This document shows positions 22,230 through 30,903 of a stretch of DNA of 64,000 bases, in pieces. A program made the translations under genes and the position numbers. Where the stretch lies: the NCBI GenBank assembly GCA_036645575.1, contig JAVXNW010000002.1:26659-90658 (forward strand), read 5' to 3'. The stretch's first letter is position 1. Every line of letters begins with the position of its first letter. Under the pieces are notes generated by a model. It was given only the letters and a program-made list of their open reading frames with translations, did no database searches and had not been told where the DNA came from. The DNA comes from JAVXNW01 sp036645575. Its GTDB lineage: Bacteria; Bacillota; Clostridia; Christensenellales; Aristaeellaceae.

Positions 22230-24563
22230 TCATCTTTTCCAAAATCGATCGAAAATGCGCCCGGCCTGCGGCGCGTCCTTGGCGTCGTGCACCGACCAGT
22301 GCGGCGGAAAGAGCGCCTCCATGTCCTCTGAAAAAAAGCGCTCGTCGATCAGCAGGATGGCGCCTCGGTCGGTTTCGGTTCGAATCACCCGCCCGGCGGT
22401 CTGCAGCACCCGCTCGACCCCCGGATAGGTGTAGGCAAAGCGCGCGCCCTCCTCCGGCTCGTCCTCGCCGCCCATCAGGCTCGCCAGCGCCGCGCGCTCA
22501 AGGCTCAGCTGCGGAATGCCCACGCCCACGATCGCCGCGCCCGACAGCCATTCGCCCGGAAGGTCGATGCCCTCGGCAAACACGCCGCCCATCGCAATCA
22601 GCGCCAGCATCGTGCCTGACTGTTTTTCGCTGAACGCGCGGATAAACGCCTCGCGCTCGCGCTCGGTCATCTTGGGCCGTTGCGGCATCAGCCTGATATC
22701 GGGCGCCTGCGCCGCCAGATACCCGCCCACCAGATGCAAGTAGGCGTGCGACGGAAAGCAGGCCAGGTAGTTGCCCGGCTTTGCGCGCGCCAGCACGAGA
22801 ATCGCCTGCGCCACCTGCGCGGCGCTCTCCTCGCGCCGGCGATAGGTGGTCGCAATGGGCACGCGCACCACGCACAGGTTTTCGTTGGGAAAGGGCGAGG
22901 GCAAGTCGAGCATCGCGTCGCCCGCGTCCTCGTCCAAGCCCAGCGTGTCAAAGTAGTACCGCATCGGCGAAAGCGTCGCCGAGAACAAGACCGCGCCCCG
23001 CGCCTTGGCGTAGCACTTGCGCAGGTATTCGGACGGGTCAAAGCACCAGAGCTTGATCCCGATGTCCTTTTCCTCCGGCTCGTAGAGCACGCGGTAGCGG
23101 CCGTTCATCTCGCCCGCCACCCGCGTCAGGTTGAGCGCCTCAAAATAGCGGTCGGTCAGCGCCTTGCCAAGTGCGCTTGCCCCCAGCAGCGGCCGGGCGG
23201 CGTCCAGAAAGATCTCCATCTTCTCGACCAGATCCTCCGGCGCGCCCTCCTCCCATACCGCCCCCTCGCACCCGGCGCGCGCGCCCTGAAACGCGTCCAG
23301 CACCCGCGCAAGCGCCTCATAGAGCGGTGTGCGCATCTCCTGCGCGCCCAGCTTGGCAAACGCCCGCGCGAGATTGCGAAAGTCCGACTCGCGCACCATC
23401 GCGGAGAGCATCTCCCGCGCGCGGCTGACCAGGTTGTGCGCCTCGTCAATCAAAAGCGTGCTGTCCGACTTGTCCACAAAAAAGCGCTTGAGCTTGATGC
23501 GCGGGTCAAAGGCGTAGTTGTAGTCGCAGATGATCACATCGCAGCTCTCCGACAGATCCAGCTGCATCTCAAACGGGCACAGCGCGTGCTTTTCCGCGAG
23601 CGCCTCGACGGCGGAGCGGCTGAGCGTGTCAAGCGTCAGCGCCTCATAGAGCGCGTCGCGCCGCCGGTCGTAATAGCCCATCGCGCGCGGACACAGCGCG
23701 GGATCGCAGGCGGCGTCCTTGAACGGGCAGAGCTTTTCCTTGGCGGTCAGCGTGATGGCGCGCACCGACAGGCCGCGCTTGCGCATCATGTCAAGCGTCT
23801 GCTCGGCCGCGCGCCGGGCGGTCGTGCGCGCGGTCAGGTAGAATATCCGCGCGGCGTACCCCTCCCCCATCGCCTTGAGCGCGCCAAAGAGCGCCGCGGC
23901 GGTCTTGCCAATGCCGGTCGGCGCCTGCACCAGCAGGTTGTGTCGGCGCTTTGCCGCAAGGTAGCCCTGCCCCGCCATCTCGCGCTGGCCGCCGCGATAG
24001 TCGGGATAGGGAAACGCGAGCTGCTTCAGCGTGGGCAATTGCGCCTCCTTGAGCGCGTCCAGCCGGCTGAGCCAGTCGGCATAGGGCGCGGCATAGCTCA
24101 AAAAGCGCGCGGACAGCTGCGCGCTTGTCATGAGGTGCGCATAGGTGCGCGCCTCTCCGCTCAAGTGCATGTAGGTGAGCCGCACCTCGACGCGCGCAAA
24201 GCCGCCCTCGACCGCCAGCATGTGCGCGTACAATTCGGCCTGCGCCCAGTGAACCGGGTACGCCGCCTCGTCGATCGCGTGGGGATCCAGGCGCGTCGTC
24301 TTGATCTCCTCGATGATGGGCGGATCGCTTTGGCGGTTCAGGCCGTCGGCGCGCCCGTATACGGTGAGCGTCAGCCCCGAAAGCCGCGCCGTCACCGACA
24401 GGGAGACCTCGCGCTCAAATCCGCCCTCATAGCCGCTCTGGCGCCGCCTGTGCGCCTGCGCGCCCTCCTGCATCCGGGAAAGGGCCTGCATCGCGGGGTT
24501 CAAATCGCCGCTCGCCAGCGCAAACTCCGCCAACGCGCGCGCGCTGATCCGATGCGTCATCAT
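22230..24563 (-). CDS. PD-(D/E)XK nuclease fused to a Rad3/XPD-type helicase
   Basis: A 777-residue DNA repair protein. Residues 1-190 look like a RecB/Cas4-type nuclease: GRADG (Asp 73), IIEEIKTT (Glu 86, Lys 88) and the QxxxY motif QAELY at 108-112. The rest is a superfamily 2 iron-sulfur helicase of the DinG/XPD group. Walker A is APTGIGKTAAAL at 214-225. Four cysteines at 279, 286, 291 and 329 (KLCPFKDAACDPALCP, ALCPF) fit the 4Fe-4S cluster, and the DEAH box is LLIDEAHNL near 370-378. Late motifs include GGVFAEGIDLPGEWLSGAAI and QTAGRVIRTETDRGAILLID. The start ATG ATG has GGAAGGG upstream. It is a single gene with its own promoter. Confidence 0.9.
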   Translation of the reverse strand: MMTHRISARALAEFALASGDLNPAMQALSRMQEGAQAHRRRQSGYEGGFEREVSLSVTARLSGLTLTVYGRADGLNRQSDPPIIEEIKTTRLDPHAIDEAAYPVHWAQAELYAHMLAVEGGFARVEVRLTYMHLSGEARTYAHLMTSAQLSARFLSYAAPYADWLSRLDALKEAQLPTLKQLAFPYPDYRGGQREMAGQGYLAAKRRHNLLVQAPTGIGKTAAALFGALKAMGEGYAARIFYLTARTTARRAAEQTLDMMRKRGLSVRAITLTAKEKLCPFKDAACDPALCPRAMGYYDRRRDALYEALTLDTLSRSAVEALAEKHALCPFEMQLDLSESCDVIICDYNYAFDPRIKLKRFFVDKSDSTLLIDEAHNLVSRAREMLSAMVRESDFRNLARAFAKLGAQEMRTPLYEALARVLDAFQGARAGCEGAVWEEGAPEDLVEKMEIFLDAARPLLGASALGKALTDRYFEALNLTRVAGEMNGRYRVLYEPEEKDIGIKLWCFDPSEYLRKCYAKARGAVLFSATLSPMRYYFDTLGLDEDAGDAMLDLPSPFPNENLCVVRVPIATTYRRREESAAQVAQAILVLARAKPGNYLACFPSHAYLHLVGGYLAAQAPDIRLMPQRPKMTEREREAFIRAFSEKQSGTMLALIAMGGVFAEGIDLPGEWLSGAAIVGVGIPQLSLERAALASLMGGEDEPEEGARFAYTYPGVERVLQTAGRVIRTETDRGAILLIDERFFSEDMEALFPPHWSVHDAKDAPQAGRIFDRFWKR

Positions 24564-24601
24564 GATTGCCCTTCCTTTCGCCGTTTCTCATGCTGGTATG
24601 C

Positions 24602-24630
24602 TTGACATGTGCCGCCCACTGCTTTAAAAT
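24602..24630 (+). promoter_or_regulatory. Promoter of the manA operon
   Basis: TTGACA (24602-24607), a 17-bp spacer and TAAAAT (24625-24630). It gives a leader of about 150 bases before manA and points directly at the opposing helicase promoter. Confidence 0.75.
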
Positions 24631-24647
24631 GGCATCAGTAGGGTTCT

Positions 24648-24676
24648 ATTTTACCCCTTTGCGCGCAAAAATGCAA
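24648..24676 (-). promoter_or_regulatory. Promoter of the nuclease-helicase gene
   Basis: Minus strand TTGCAT (24671-24676), a 17-bp spacer, TAAAAT (24648-24653). It faces the manA promoter. Confidence 0.65.
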
Positions 24677-24786
24677 ATGCGAGCCGATTGGCCAAACGCC
24701 TGCCTAGGCGGCGTCCATTGGGGCGATTTGCGCAACTTTGTTCGGCCCCGCGAGGCGGTCGGCGCGGTCAATAAGGAGGGCTTTTT

Positions 24787-25866
24787 ATGATCTATCCGCT
24801 GAAGCTCCGGCCATTTTTTCGGCATGGCGATCAGACCCCGTGGGGCGGTCAGGCGCTCGCGCAGTGCTTTCACAAGCCGATCCCGGACGCGCGCACCGGC
24901 GAAAGCCTCGAAATCTCGGCGATTCCCGGCATGGAGAGCGTGATTGAAAACGGCGCGCTGGCCGGGCAGACGCTCACGGACGCGTTGAGCGCGTGGGGCG
25001 ACAAGCTGACAGGGCGCGCGGACGCGGCGTTTCCGCTCCTGGTCAAGTTGCTCGACGCGCGCGAAAAATTGTCGGTGCAGGTGCACCCGGGCGACGACTA
25101 CGCCTATTTAAACGAGCACGGCAAGCTTGGCAAGACCGAGGCGTGGCTCATTCTCTCCTGCGCCCCGGACGCGCGAATCGTGTACGGCCTTGATACGAAG
25201 GGGCGCGCGCTTTCGGACTGCGTAAAAGGCGGGCAGCTTGAGACGTCGCTCAACTGGATGCGCGTCAAGCCGGGCGACGTGTGCTACATCCCCAGCGGCC
25301 TCGTGCACGCGCTGGGCGGAAGCGCCGGCGGCGACCTCGTGGTGTACGAGATCCAGCAGTCGAGCGACGTCACGTACCGGTTCTGGGACTGGGGTCGCGT
25401 GGATGCGCAGGGACGCGCGCGCGAATTGCACACGCAAAAGGCGCTCGACGTGTCGGACGCGCGCCTTCTGCCGGACAAGCCCGCCGGGGTGCGCGTGCCG
25501 GTCCCGGGCGGCGAAATCACCTATTACATCGCCAACCAATACTTTGAACTGTCGCTTGTGCTCGTTCAAGACAGGCTGCCGCTCGCGGGCGGGCGCATGC
25601 GCCTGCTGACCGCGCTTGACCCAATCGACATCGCGTGGGAAGAGGGCGATATCCGCTTGATGCCGGGCGACAGCGCGGTCGTTCCCGCCGCGTTTTTCGG
25701 CGCGGCGCTCGTGCGCCCGGCGGGCGGCGCGCGGGTAGACGGCGCGCAAGGAGACGGCGCGCGGGTCGTGATGACCGCCATGCCGGACCTCGCGAAACTG
25801 CGGGCGCAATTGTGCGCGCGCGCGGGCGAAGTGGCGGGGCTTGAAGGGGAAAGGAGCGTCAAATGA
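24787..25866 (+). CDS. manA: Mannose-6-phosphate isomerase, class I
   Basis: A 359-residue zinc enzyme that interconverts mannose 6-phosphate and fructose 6-phosphate, feeding GDP-mannose synthesis or mannose use. The N-terminus MIYPLKLRPFFRHGDQTPWG and GESLEISAIPG are family-typical. Zinc ligands lie in LSVQVHPGDDYAY near residue 97, followed by GKTEAWLIL near 118, and in IPSGLVHALGG near 176. The ribosome binding site is AAGGAGG. The stop overlaps the glycosyltransferase start by 4 bp, so mannose supply and a membrane glycosyltransferase are made together. Confidence 0.94.
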   Translation: MIYPLKLRPFFRHGDQTPWGGQALAQCFHKPIPDARTGESLEISAIPGMESVIENGALAGQTLTDALSAWGDKLTGRADAAFPLLVKLLDAREKLSVQVHPGDDYAYLNEHGKLGKTEAWLILSCAPDARIVYGLDTKGRALSDCVKGGQLETSLNWMRVKPGDVCYIPSGLVHALGGSAGGDLVVYEIQQSSDVTYRFWDWGRVDAQGRARELHTQKALDVSDARLLPDKPAGVRVPVPGGEITYYIANQYFELSLVLVQDRLPLAGGRMRLLTALDPIDIAWEEGDIRLMPGDSAVVPAAFFGAALVRPAGGARVDGAQGDGARVVMTAMPDLAKLRAQLCARAGEVAGLEGERSVK

Positions 25867-26816
25867 AGGATACGACATTGTACATCGTGCTGCCCTGCTA
25901 CAACGAAGAGCAGGTGCTCCCGGAGACGGTCAAGCGGCTGGAAGAACTGATGGGCGAGCTTGCCCGTGAGGAAAAGCTGGGCGACAGGAGCCGAATCACG
26001 CTGGTGGATGACGGCAGCCGCGACAAGACCTGGCAGGTGATTGGCGCGCTGTGCGAAAAATACCCAAACGTCGAGGGGATCAAGCTTTCGCACAACGTGG
26101 GGCATCAAAACGCGCTGTGGGCGGGCATGATGACGGTGCGCGAAAAGTGCGACGCGGTGATCACAATCGACGCCGATCTTCAGGACGACATAAACGCCAT
26201 CCGCGAATTTTTAACCGCGCTGGACGACGGAAACCAAATCGTGTACGGCGTGCGCTCCGCGCGCAAGACCGACACCGCCTTTAAGCGCAAGACCGCGCAC
26301 GGGTACTACAAGGTGATGCGCAAGCTGGGCGCCGACCTCGTGTACGATCACGCGGATTATCGCCTGCTCAGCCGCAAGGCGCTTGACGCGCTGAGCGAAT
26401 ACGGCGAGGTCAACCTGTTTTTGCGGGGGATGGTGCCGCTGCTAGGGTTTAAGCACACCGAGGTCACCTACGAGCGCGGCGAGCGGTTTGCGGGCGAGTC
26501 GAAGTATCCGTTTAAGAAGATGGTGGCCTTTGCGGTCGAGGGGATCACCTCGTTTAGCGTAAAGCCCATTCGGTGGGTGGTGCTGTTGGGCGCGCTGTTT
26601 GCGCTGATGGGTGTGGGCATGGCGCTGTACGCGATCATCGCGCACGCGCTGGGGCAGGCGGTCGCGGGCTGGGCGTCGATCATGGTGTCCCTGTGGGTGA
26701 TCGGCGGGGTGCAGCTGATGGCGCTTGGGCTGATCGGCGAATACGTGGGCAAATTGTACACCGAGGTCAAGCACCGGCCGCGCTACATCGTAGAGAACTA
26801 TTTAGAAAAGAAGTAA
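25863..26816 (+). CDS. Membrane glycosyltransferase family 2 (GtrB/DPM-like)
   Basis: A 317-residue GT2 enzyme that probably transfers a sugar from a nucleotide donor to polyprenyl phosphate. The catalytic domain begins TLYIVLPCYNEEQVLPETVK. ITLVDDGSRDKTWQV and ITIDADLQDD carry the acidic metal-binding residues. Two C-terminal helices (WVVLLGALFALMGVGMALYA and WASIMVSLWVIGGVQLMALG) match the GtrB/YfdH type. It ends VGKLYTEVKHRPRYIVENYL, as is typical. Coupling to manA suggests mannose or a derivative as the sugar, which is inference. The MATE exporter gene follows after 18 bp. Confidence 0.92.
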   Translation: MKDTTLYIVLPCYNEEQVLPETVKRLEELMGELAREEKLGDRSRITLVDDGSRDKTWQVIGALCEKYPNVEGIKLSHNVGHQNALWAGMMTVREKCDAVITIDADLQDDINAIREFLTALDDGNQIVYGVRSARKTDTAFKRKTAHGYYKVMRKLGADLVYDHADYRLLSRKALDALSEYGEVNLFLRGMVPLLGFKHTEVTYERGERFAGESKYPFKKMVAFAVEGITSFSVKPIRWVVLLGALFALMGVGMALYAIIAHALGQAVAGWASIMVSLWVIGGVQLMALGLIGEYVGKLYTEVKHRPRYIVENYLEKK

Positions 26817-26834
26817 AGTAGGCGAAACGCATAA

Positions 26835-28226
26835 GTGTCGAATGAGCAAGAAATAAATCCGACGAGAAACGACTTTACGCAGGGCAGCATCCCCTCTGCG
26901 GTCATGCGCATGGCGATCCCGATGATCGGCGCGCAGATCGTAAACGCGCTGTACTCGATCGTCGATCGCATGTACATCGGGCAGCTGCCGGGCGTGGGCA
27001 AGATGGCGCTGACCGGCGTGGGGCTCACCTTTCCCTTCATCATGATCGTGAGCGCGTTTGCGATGCTGGCGGGCATGGGCGGCGCGCCGCTGTGCTCCAT
27101 CGCGCGCGGCAAGGGCGAAAACGCCTTCGCGGAGCGGGTGATGGGCAGCGCGTTTACGCTTTTGATGTTTCTGGGCGTTTTGCTGACCGTGCTGTCGCTC
27201 CTCGTCAAGGACGTGGCGCTCGTCTGGTTTGGCGCGAGCGTCAACACCTTTTCCTACGCCAACGAGTACATCACGATCTACCTGTGGGGCAGCCTCTTTG
27301 TGATGATCACGCTGGGCATGAACCCGTTCATCAACTCGCAGGGCTTTTCGCGCATCGGCATGATGACGGTGGCGCTGGGCGCGGTGGCGAACATCGTGCT
27401 CGATCCCTTCTTCATGTACGTGCTCAAGATGGGCGTCAAGGGCGCGGCGCTTGCGACGGTGCTGGCGCAGGCGCTATCGGCCGCGTGGGTCATGCGCTTT
27501 TTGACCGGCGACAAGTGCATTCTGCGCCTCAAAAGATGCAACCTCAGGCCGGATTTTGCGATTCTCAGGCGCATTGTCGCGCTGGGCGCGTCCACCTGCA
27601 CGATGAACATAACCGACAGCATGGTGTCGATATTGTGCAACCGCACGCTGTCTTTGTTCGGCGGGGACGTGTATGTGACGGTGATGACCGTCATAAGTTC
27701 GGTCAGGCAGGTGCTGATGATGCCGATGGGCGGCTTCGGTCAGGGGCTGCAACCGGTGATGGGCTACAACTACGGGGCAAAGCGCTATGACCGGGTGCGC
27801 GAGAGCTTTCGCTTTACGCTGATCGTGTGCACCCTCTACGCCTCGGCGGTGTGCGCGCTGACGCTCTCCTTCCCCGGCTTCTTTATCGGCCTGTTCAACT
27901 CCGACCCGGAACTGCTGGCGGTGGGCATTCCGTCGATGCGCCTGTACTTCTGCCTGTTTTTCATGATGGCGCTGCAGATGTCGGGCCAGTACTCCTTTGT
28001 GGCGCTGGGCAAGAGCCGCCACGCCATGTTCTTCTCGCTCTTGCGCAAGGCGTTCATCGTCGCGCCGCTTACGCTGCTGCTTCCGCGCGTCACAAGCCTC
28101 GGCGTCATGGGCGTGTTCGCCGCCGAACCGATCTCCGATTTTATCGGCTCCTCCGCCTGCATCATCACCTTCATCCTGACGATGCGCGCCATGCTCAAAA
28201 AAGAAGCGGTGCGCCCCGCGCAATAG
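26835..28226 (+). CDS. MATE-family efflux transporter
   Basis: A 463-residue, twelve-helix sodium- or proton-driven exporter. MRMAIPMIGAQIVNALYSIV is the typical first helix and IVDRMYIGQLPG follows, with GGAPLCSIARGKGE after helix two. A second half of similar layout contains MGGFGQGLQPVMGYNYGAKR, a strong family hallmark. The start appears to be GTG at 26835, with only a weak TAGGCG upstream; no better ATG is nearby. It is last in the manA operon and ends before a bidirectional terminator. The substrate is unknown. Confidence 0.9.
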   Translation: MSNEQEINPTRNDFTQGSIPSAVMRMAIPMIGAQIVNALYSIVDRMYIGQLPGVGKMALTGVGLTFPFIMIVSAFAMLAGMGGAPLCSIARGKGENAFAERVMGSAFTLLMFLGVLLTVLSLLVKDVALVWFGASVNTFSYANEYITIYLWGSLFVMITLGMNPFINSQGFSRIGMMTVALGAVANIVLDPFFMYVLKMGVKGAALATVLAQALSAAWVMRFLTGDKCILRLKRCNLRPDFAILRRIVALGASTCTMNITDSMVSILCNRTLSLFGGDVYVTVMTVISSVRQVLMMPMGGFGQGLQPVMGYNYGAKRYDRVRESFRFTLIVCTLYASAVCALTLSFPGFFIGLFNSDPELLAVGIPSMRLYFCLFFMMALQMSGQYSFVALGKSRHAMFFSLLRKAFIVAPLTLLLPRVTSLGVMGVFAAEPISDFIGSSACIITFILTMRAMLKKEAVRPAQ

Positions 28227-28289
28227 CGCCCCGCGCGCAATTGGGCAACACGCCATCATCCCTTGAAGAAATGATCCCGGCTACAACAA

Positions 28290-28334
28290 AAGGCGGTCCC
28301 TCATGGCCAAATGCCGTGGGGGACCGCCTTGTTT
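28290..28334. terminator. Terminator between the convergent MATE and flavin operons
   Basis: AAGGCGGTCCC (28290-28300) pairs with GGGACCGCCTT (28320-28330), followed by GTTT on the plus strand and by TGTTG on the minus strand. Confidence 0.8.
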
Positions 28335-28350
28335 ATGCAAAAATCGGGGT

Positions 28351-28878
28351 CTATTGCTTGCCCAGCATCTGCTCGGCGAGCGCGTTTCGGCCTTCCTCAA
28401 GCGCCTTTCGGATGCGCGTGGACGAGACCTTTTCGCCCTCCAGCATCACGAAGGGCACCTCGAGCACCCGGTAGCCAAATTCTCCGGCGAGCGCGCGCAG
28501 CGTCTCTACCGTGCCTTCGCCCTTGTAGCCAAAGGTGAAGTCGCTTCCGGCGACGACCGCCTTGACGGCCCAGCGGCTCACAAGCGCCTCGAGAAAGGCG
28601 TGCGGGCTGAGAGAAGCCAGTTCCCGGGTAAAGCGCACCATGTCCACCTGATCCACGCCCATTTCAAGCATCGCTTCCTTGCGCTTTTCAGCCGTCATGA
28701 GTAGCGAAGGCGCCTCGGCAAAGACCGAGCGCGGATGGTTTTCAAACGTGTACACCACGCTTTGAAGGCCGCACTGCTTGGCCAGCGCCACGGCCGATCC
28801 GATCACCTCGCGGTGGCCGATGTGCATCCCGTCAAACATGCCCAGCGCGATTACGCTGCCCACTATGCCATCCCTCAT
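28351..28878 (-). CDS. FAD synthetase (single-domain RibF, no riboflavin kinase)
   Basis: A 175-residue nucleotidyltransferase corresponding to the N-terminal half of RibF. IALGMFDGMHIGHREVIG carries the HxGH-type active site, and KVSSTRIRKALEEG is the conserved SSTxIR motif. The riboflavin kinase domain (another ~130 residues) is absent; the protein ends at a normal stop just before a terminator. It should convert FMN to FAD, the donor used by ApbE. It begins two bases after the rnfB stop and is the last gene of the Rnf operon. This ties flavin supply to the flavin-rich complex encoded upstream. Confidence 0.88.
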   Translation of the reverse strand: MRDGIVGSVIALGMFDGMHIGHREVIGSAVALAKQCGLQSVVYTFENHPRSVFAEAPSLLMTAEKRKEAMLEMGVDQVDMVRFTRELASLSPHAFLEALVSRWAVKAVVAGSDFTFGYKGEGTVETLRALAGEFGYRVLEVPFVMLEGEKVSSTRIRKALEEGRNALAEQMLGKQ

Positions 28879-28879
28879 G

Positions 28880-29668
28880 CTATATCACCTTGATGCACTT
28901 GCAGGGGCATATCTGCGCGCAATCTCCGCAAAGCGTACACTTCGTATAGTCGATCTTTGCCACGCCGTCCACGACCTCGATTGCGCCGACCTTGCACGCC
29001 TTGACGCAGCGTCCGCAGCCGATGCACGCGCGCATGCAGGCGTCGCGCGCCTTCTTGGCGGGGTCGGTGTTGCGGCACTGGACGATGACGTTGCTCGAAA
29101 TCGGCAGCATCTGAATGACCGAACGCGGGCACGCGCCCACGCAGGCGCCGCACGCCATGCAGCGCTTCTCGTCGATGCGCGCAATGCCGCCGCGAATGCT
29201 GATCGCGCCAAACGCGCAGTGTTCGATGCAGTCGCCAAGGCCGATGCACGCAAAGCGGCACTCCTTGGGTCCGCCCGCAATGCCGGCCGCCACGCGGCAG
29301 CTGGTGTATCCGTCGTAGGTGTAGCGGTCATTGGCCACGCCGATGGTGCCGTTGCACAGCACGCGCGCGATCATCGGGGTCACCTGCACCGCGTCCACGC
29401 CCATGACCTTCCCGATGGCCTGCGCGCCCGTAACGCCCGCCGGCGCGCAACAGTTGGGGGCGGCCTCGCCCTTCACAATGGCCTCCGCGCAGGCGTCACA
29501 GCCCGGAAAGCCGCACGCCCCGCAGTTGGCCCCCGCCAGGCACTGGCGAACCGCCTCGACGCGCGGGTCGATCTCCACTTGGAACAGCTTGCCCGCCAAG
29601 CTCAGTAGGGCGCCAAAGGCCAAGCCCAGGCCGGTCAGCACGCCGACCGCCAATAGTATCTGCGTCAT
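28880..29668 (-). CDS. rnfB: Rnf complex subunit RnfB
   Basis: A 262-residue iron-sulfur subunit that takes electrons from ferredoxin for the Rnf complex. An N-terminal membrane anchor (ILLAVGVLTGLGLAFGALLS) is followed by the 4Fe-4S domain CLAGANCGACGFPGCDACAE. Then come ferredoxin-type clusters: CRFACIGLGDCIEHC, CMACGACVGACP, CIGCGRCVKAC and CTLCGDCAQICP. Length and cluster set match clostridial RnfB. The ribosome binding site GGAGGAAG lies in the gap after rnfA. Confidence 0.96.
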   Translation of the reverse strand: MTQILLAVGVLTGLGLAFGALLSLAGKLFQVEIDPRVEAVRQCLAGANCGACGFPGCDACAEAIVKGEAAPNCCAPAGVTGAQAIGKVMGVDAVQVTPMIARVLCNGTIGVANDRYTYDGYTSCRVAAGIAGGPKECRFACIGLGDCIEHCAFGAISIRGGIARIDEKRCMACGACVGACPRSVIQMLPISSNVIVQCRNTDPAKKARDACMRACIGCGRCVKACKVGAIEVVDGVAKIDYTKCTLCGDCAQICPCKCIKVI

Positions 29669-29680
29669 CTTGCTTCCTCC

Positions 29681-30265
29681 TTACGCTAGTCCCGCAAAGC
29701 CCATGAACGCGACCGACATGAGCCCCGCGATGATCAGGCTGCTCGGAAAACCGCGCAGGCACTTGGGGATGTTGGCCAGCTCCAACCGCTCGCGAACGCC
29801 CGCCATCAGCACGATCGCCAGCAAAAAGCCCAATGCGCCAAATACGCCGTTGAGCACGCTGTACAGCAGGTTGTAATGCTCCGACACGTTGAGCACCGTG
29901 ACGCCCAGCACCGCGCAGTTGGTGGTGATCAGCGGCAGGTAGATGCCCAGCGCGCCGTAGAGGCTCGGGCTGCTCTTTTTCAAAAACATCTCGACAAACT
30001 GCACAAGCGCCGCGATCACGAGAATAAAGCTGATCGTGTCGAGGTAGGTCAGGTGGAGCGGGATCAACACCAAGTTGTACACAAGCCAGGTGAACAGCGA
30101 GGCAAGACCCATGACAAACGTGACCGCAAGGCCCATGCCCGCGGCGGTGCCCACCTTGTTTGATACGCCCAGAAACGGACAGCAGCCCAGGAAGCGCGAA
30201 AAGATGAAGTTGTGGGTGAGCACGCAGCTCACCATGAAAAGCAGAATCTTCGCTACCTCGTTCAT
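29681..30265 (-). CDS. rnfA: Rnf complex subunit RnfA
   Basis: A 194-residue membrane subunit with six helices. Family features are LTHNFIFSRFLGCCPFLGVS with the conserved cysteine region that holds a membrane-embedded iron-sulfur centre with RnfE, and LYGALGIYLPLITTNCAVLG, with the second conserved Cys. Its start overlaps the rnfE stop by 4 bp. It is part of the electron path through the membrane. Confidence 0.96.
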   Translation of the reverse strand: MNEVAKILLFMVSCVLTHNFIFSRFLGCCPFLGVSNKVGTAAGMGLAVTFVMGLASLFTWLVYNLVLIPLHLTYLDTISFILVIAALVQFVEMFLKKSSPSLYGALGIYLPLITTNCAVLGVTVLNVSEHYNLLYSVLNGVFGALGFLLAIVLMAGVRERLELANIPKCLRGFPSSLIIAGLMSVAFMGFAGLA

Positions 30266-30903
30266 ACCTGCGCGCCCTCCTTGTCGATTTTCTTCTTCTC
30301 GATCCGGTTGACAATCAGGTTAAACAGGCCCAGCGTCAGCCCAAACGTGAGGAAGCCGCCCGACGCCATGATGATCAAGAGCATCGGCTGATACCCCGCG
30401 CTCATCACTTGCAGGCCCATGATCGTGCCGGAGCCGATCAGTTCGCGGAAGCAGCCCATGAGCGTAATCGCCAAGGTGAAGCCAATGCCCATGCCCGCGC
30501 CGTCGATGATCGAGGGCAGGACGCTGTTTTTGCTGGCGAAGGCCTCGGCGCGCGCCAGGATAATGCAGTTGACGACGATCAGCGGTATAAACATGCCAAG
30601 GCTTGCGTACAGCGCCGGAACGAACGCCTGCATCAGCATCTGCACCATCGTGACGAAGGTGCAAATGACGACGACAAAGCAGGGAATGCGCACCTTGTCG
30701 GGAATGAAGTTGCGCAGAAGCGAAATGACCGCGTTTGAGCCGATCAGCACAAACGTGGCGGCCAAGCCCATGCCGATGCCGTTGATGGCACTGGTGGTGA
30801 CCGCAAGCGTGGGGCAGGTGCCCAGCACCAGCCGGAAGGTCGGGTTTTCGTTGATGATGCCGTTCATGAATACGCTGGACAGACCGTTTTTATCCTTACG
30901 CAT
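30262..30903 (-). CDS. rnfE: Rnf complex subunit RnfE
   Basis: A 213-residue membrane subunit homologous to RnfA. FMNGIINENPTFRLVLGTCP contains the first conserved Cys, and LYASLGMFIPLIVVNCIILA the second. I choose the ATG at 30903; seven upstream in-frame codons lie inside rnfD. It overlaps rnfD by 8 bp and rnfA by 4 bp. In most clostridial rnf operons rnfG lies between rnfD and rnfE; here the two are fused end to end and no rnfG is present at this place. Confidence 0.95.
   Translation of the reverse strand: MRKDKNGLSSVFMNGIINENPTFRLVLGTCPTLAVTTSAINGIGMGLAATFVLIGSNAVISLLRNFIPDKVRIPCFVVVICTFVTMVQMLMQAFVPALYASLGMFIPLIVVNCIILARAEAFASKNSVLPSIIDGAGMGIGFTLAITLMGCFRELIGSGTIMGLQVMSAGYQPMLLIIMASGGFLTFGLTLGLFNLIVNRIEKKKIDKEGAQV

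Noticed and set aside
22680..24605. 641-codon plus-strand frame opposite the helicase gene
   Set aside because: The opposite strand has a full set of helicase and nuclease motifs. The plus frame is Arg/His/Val-rich without any domain.
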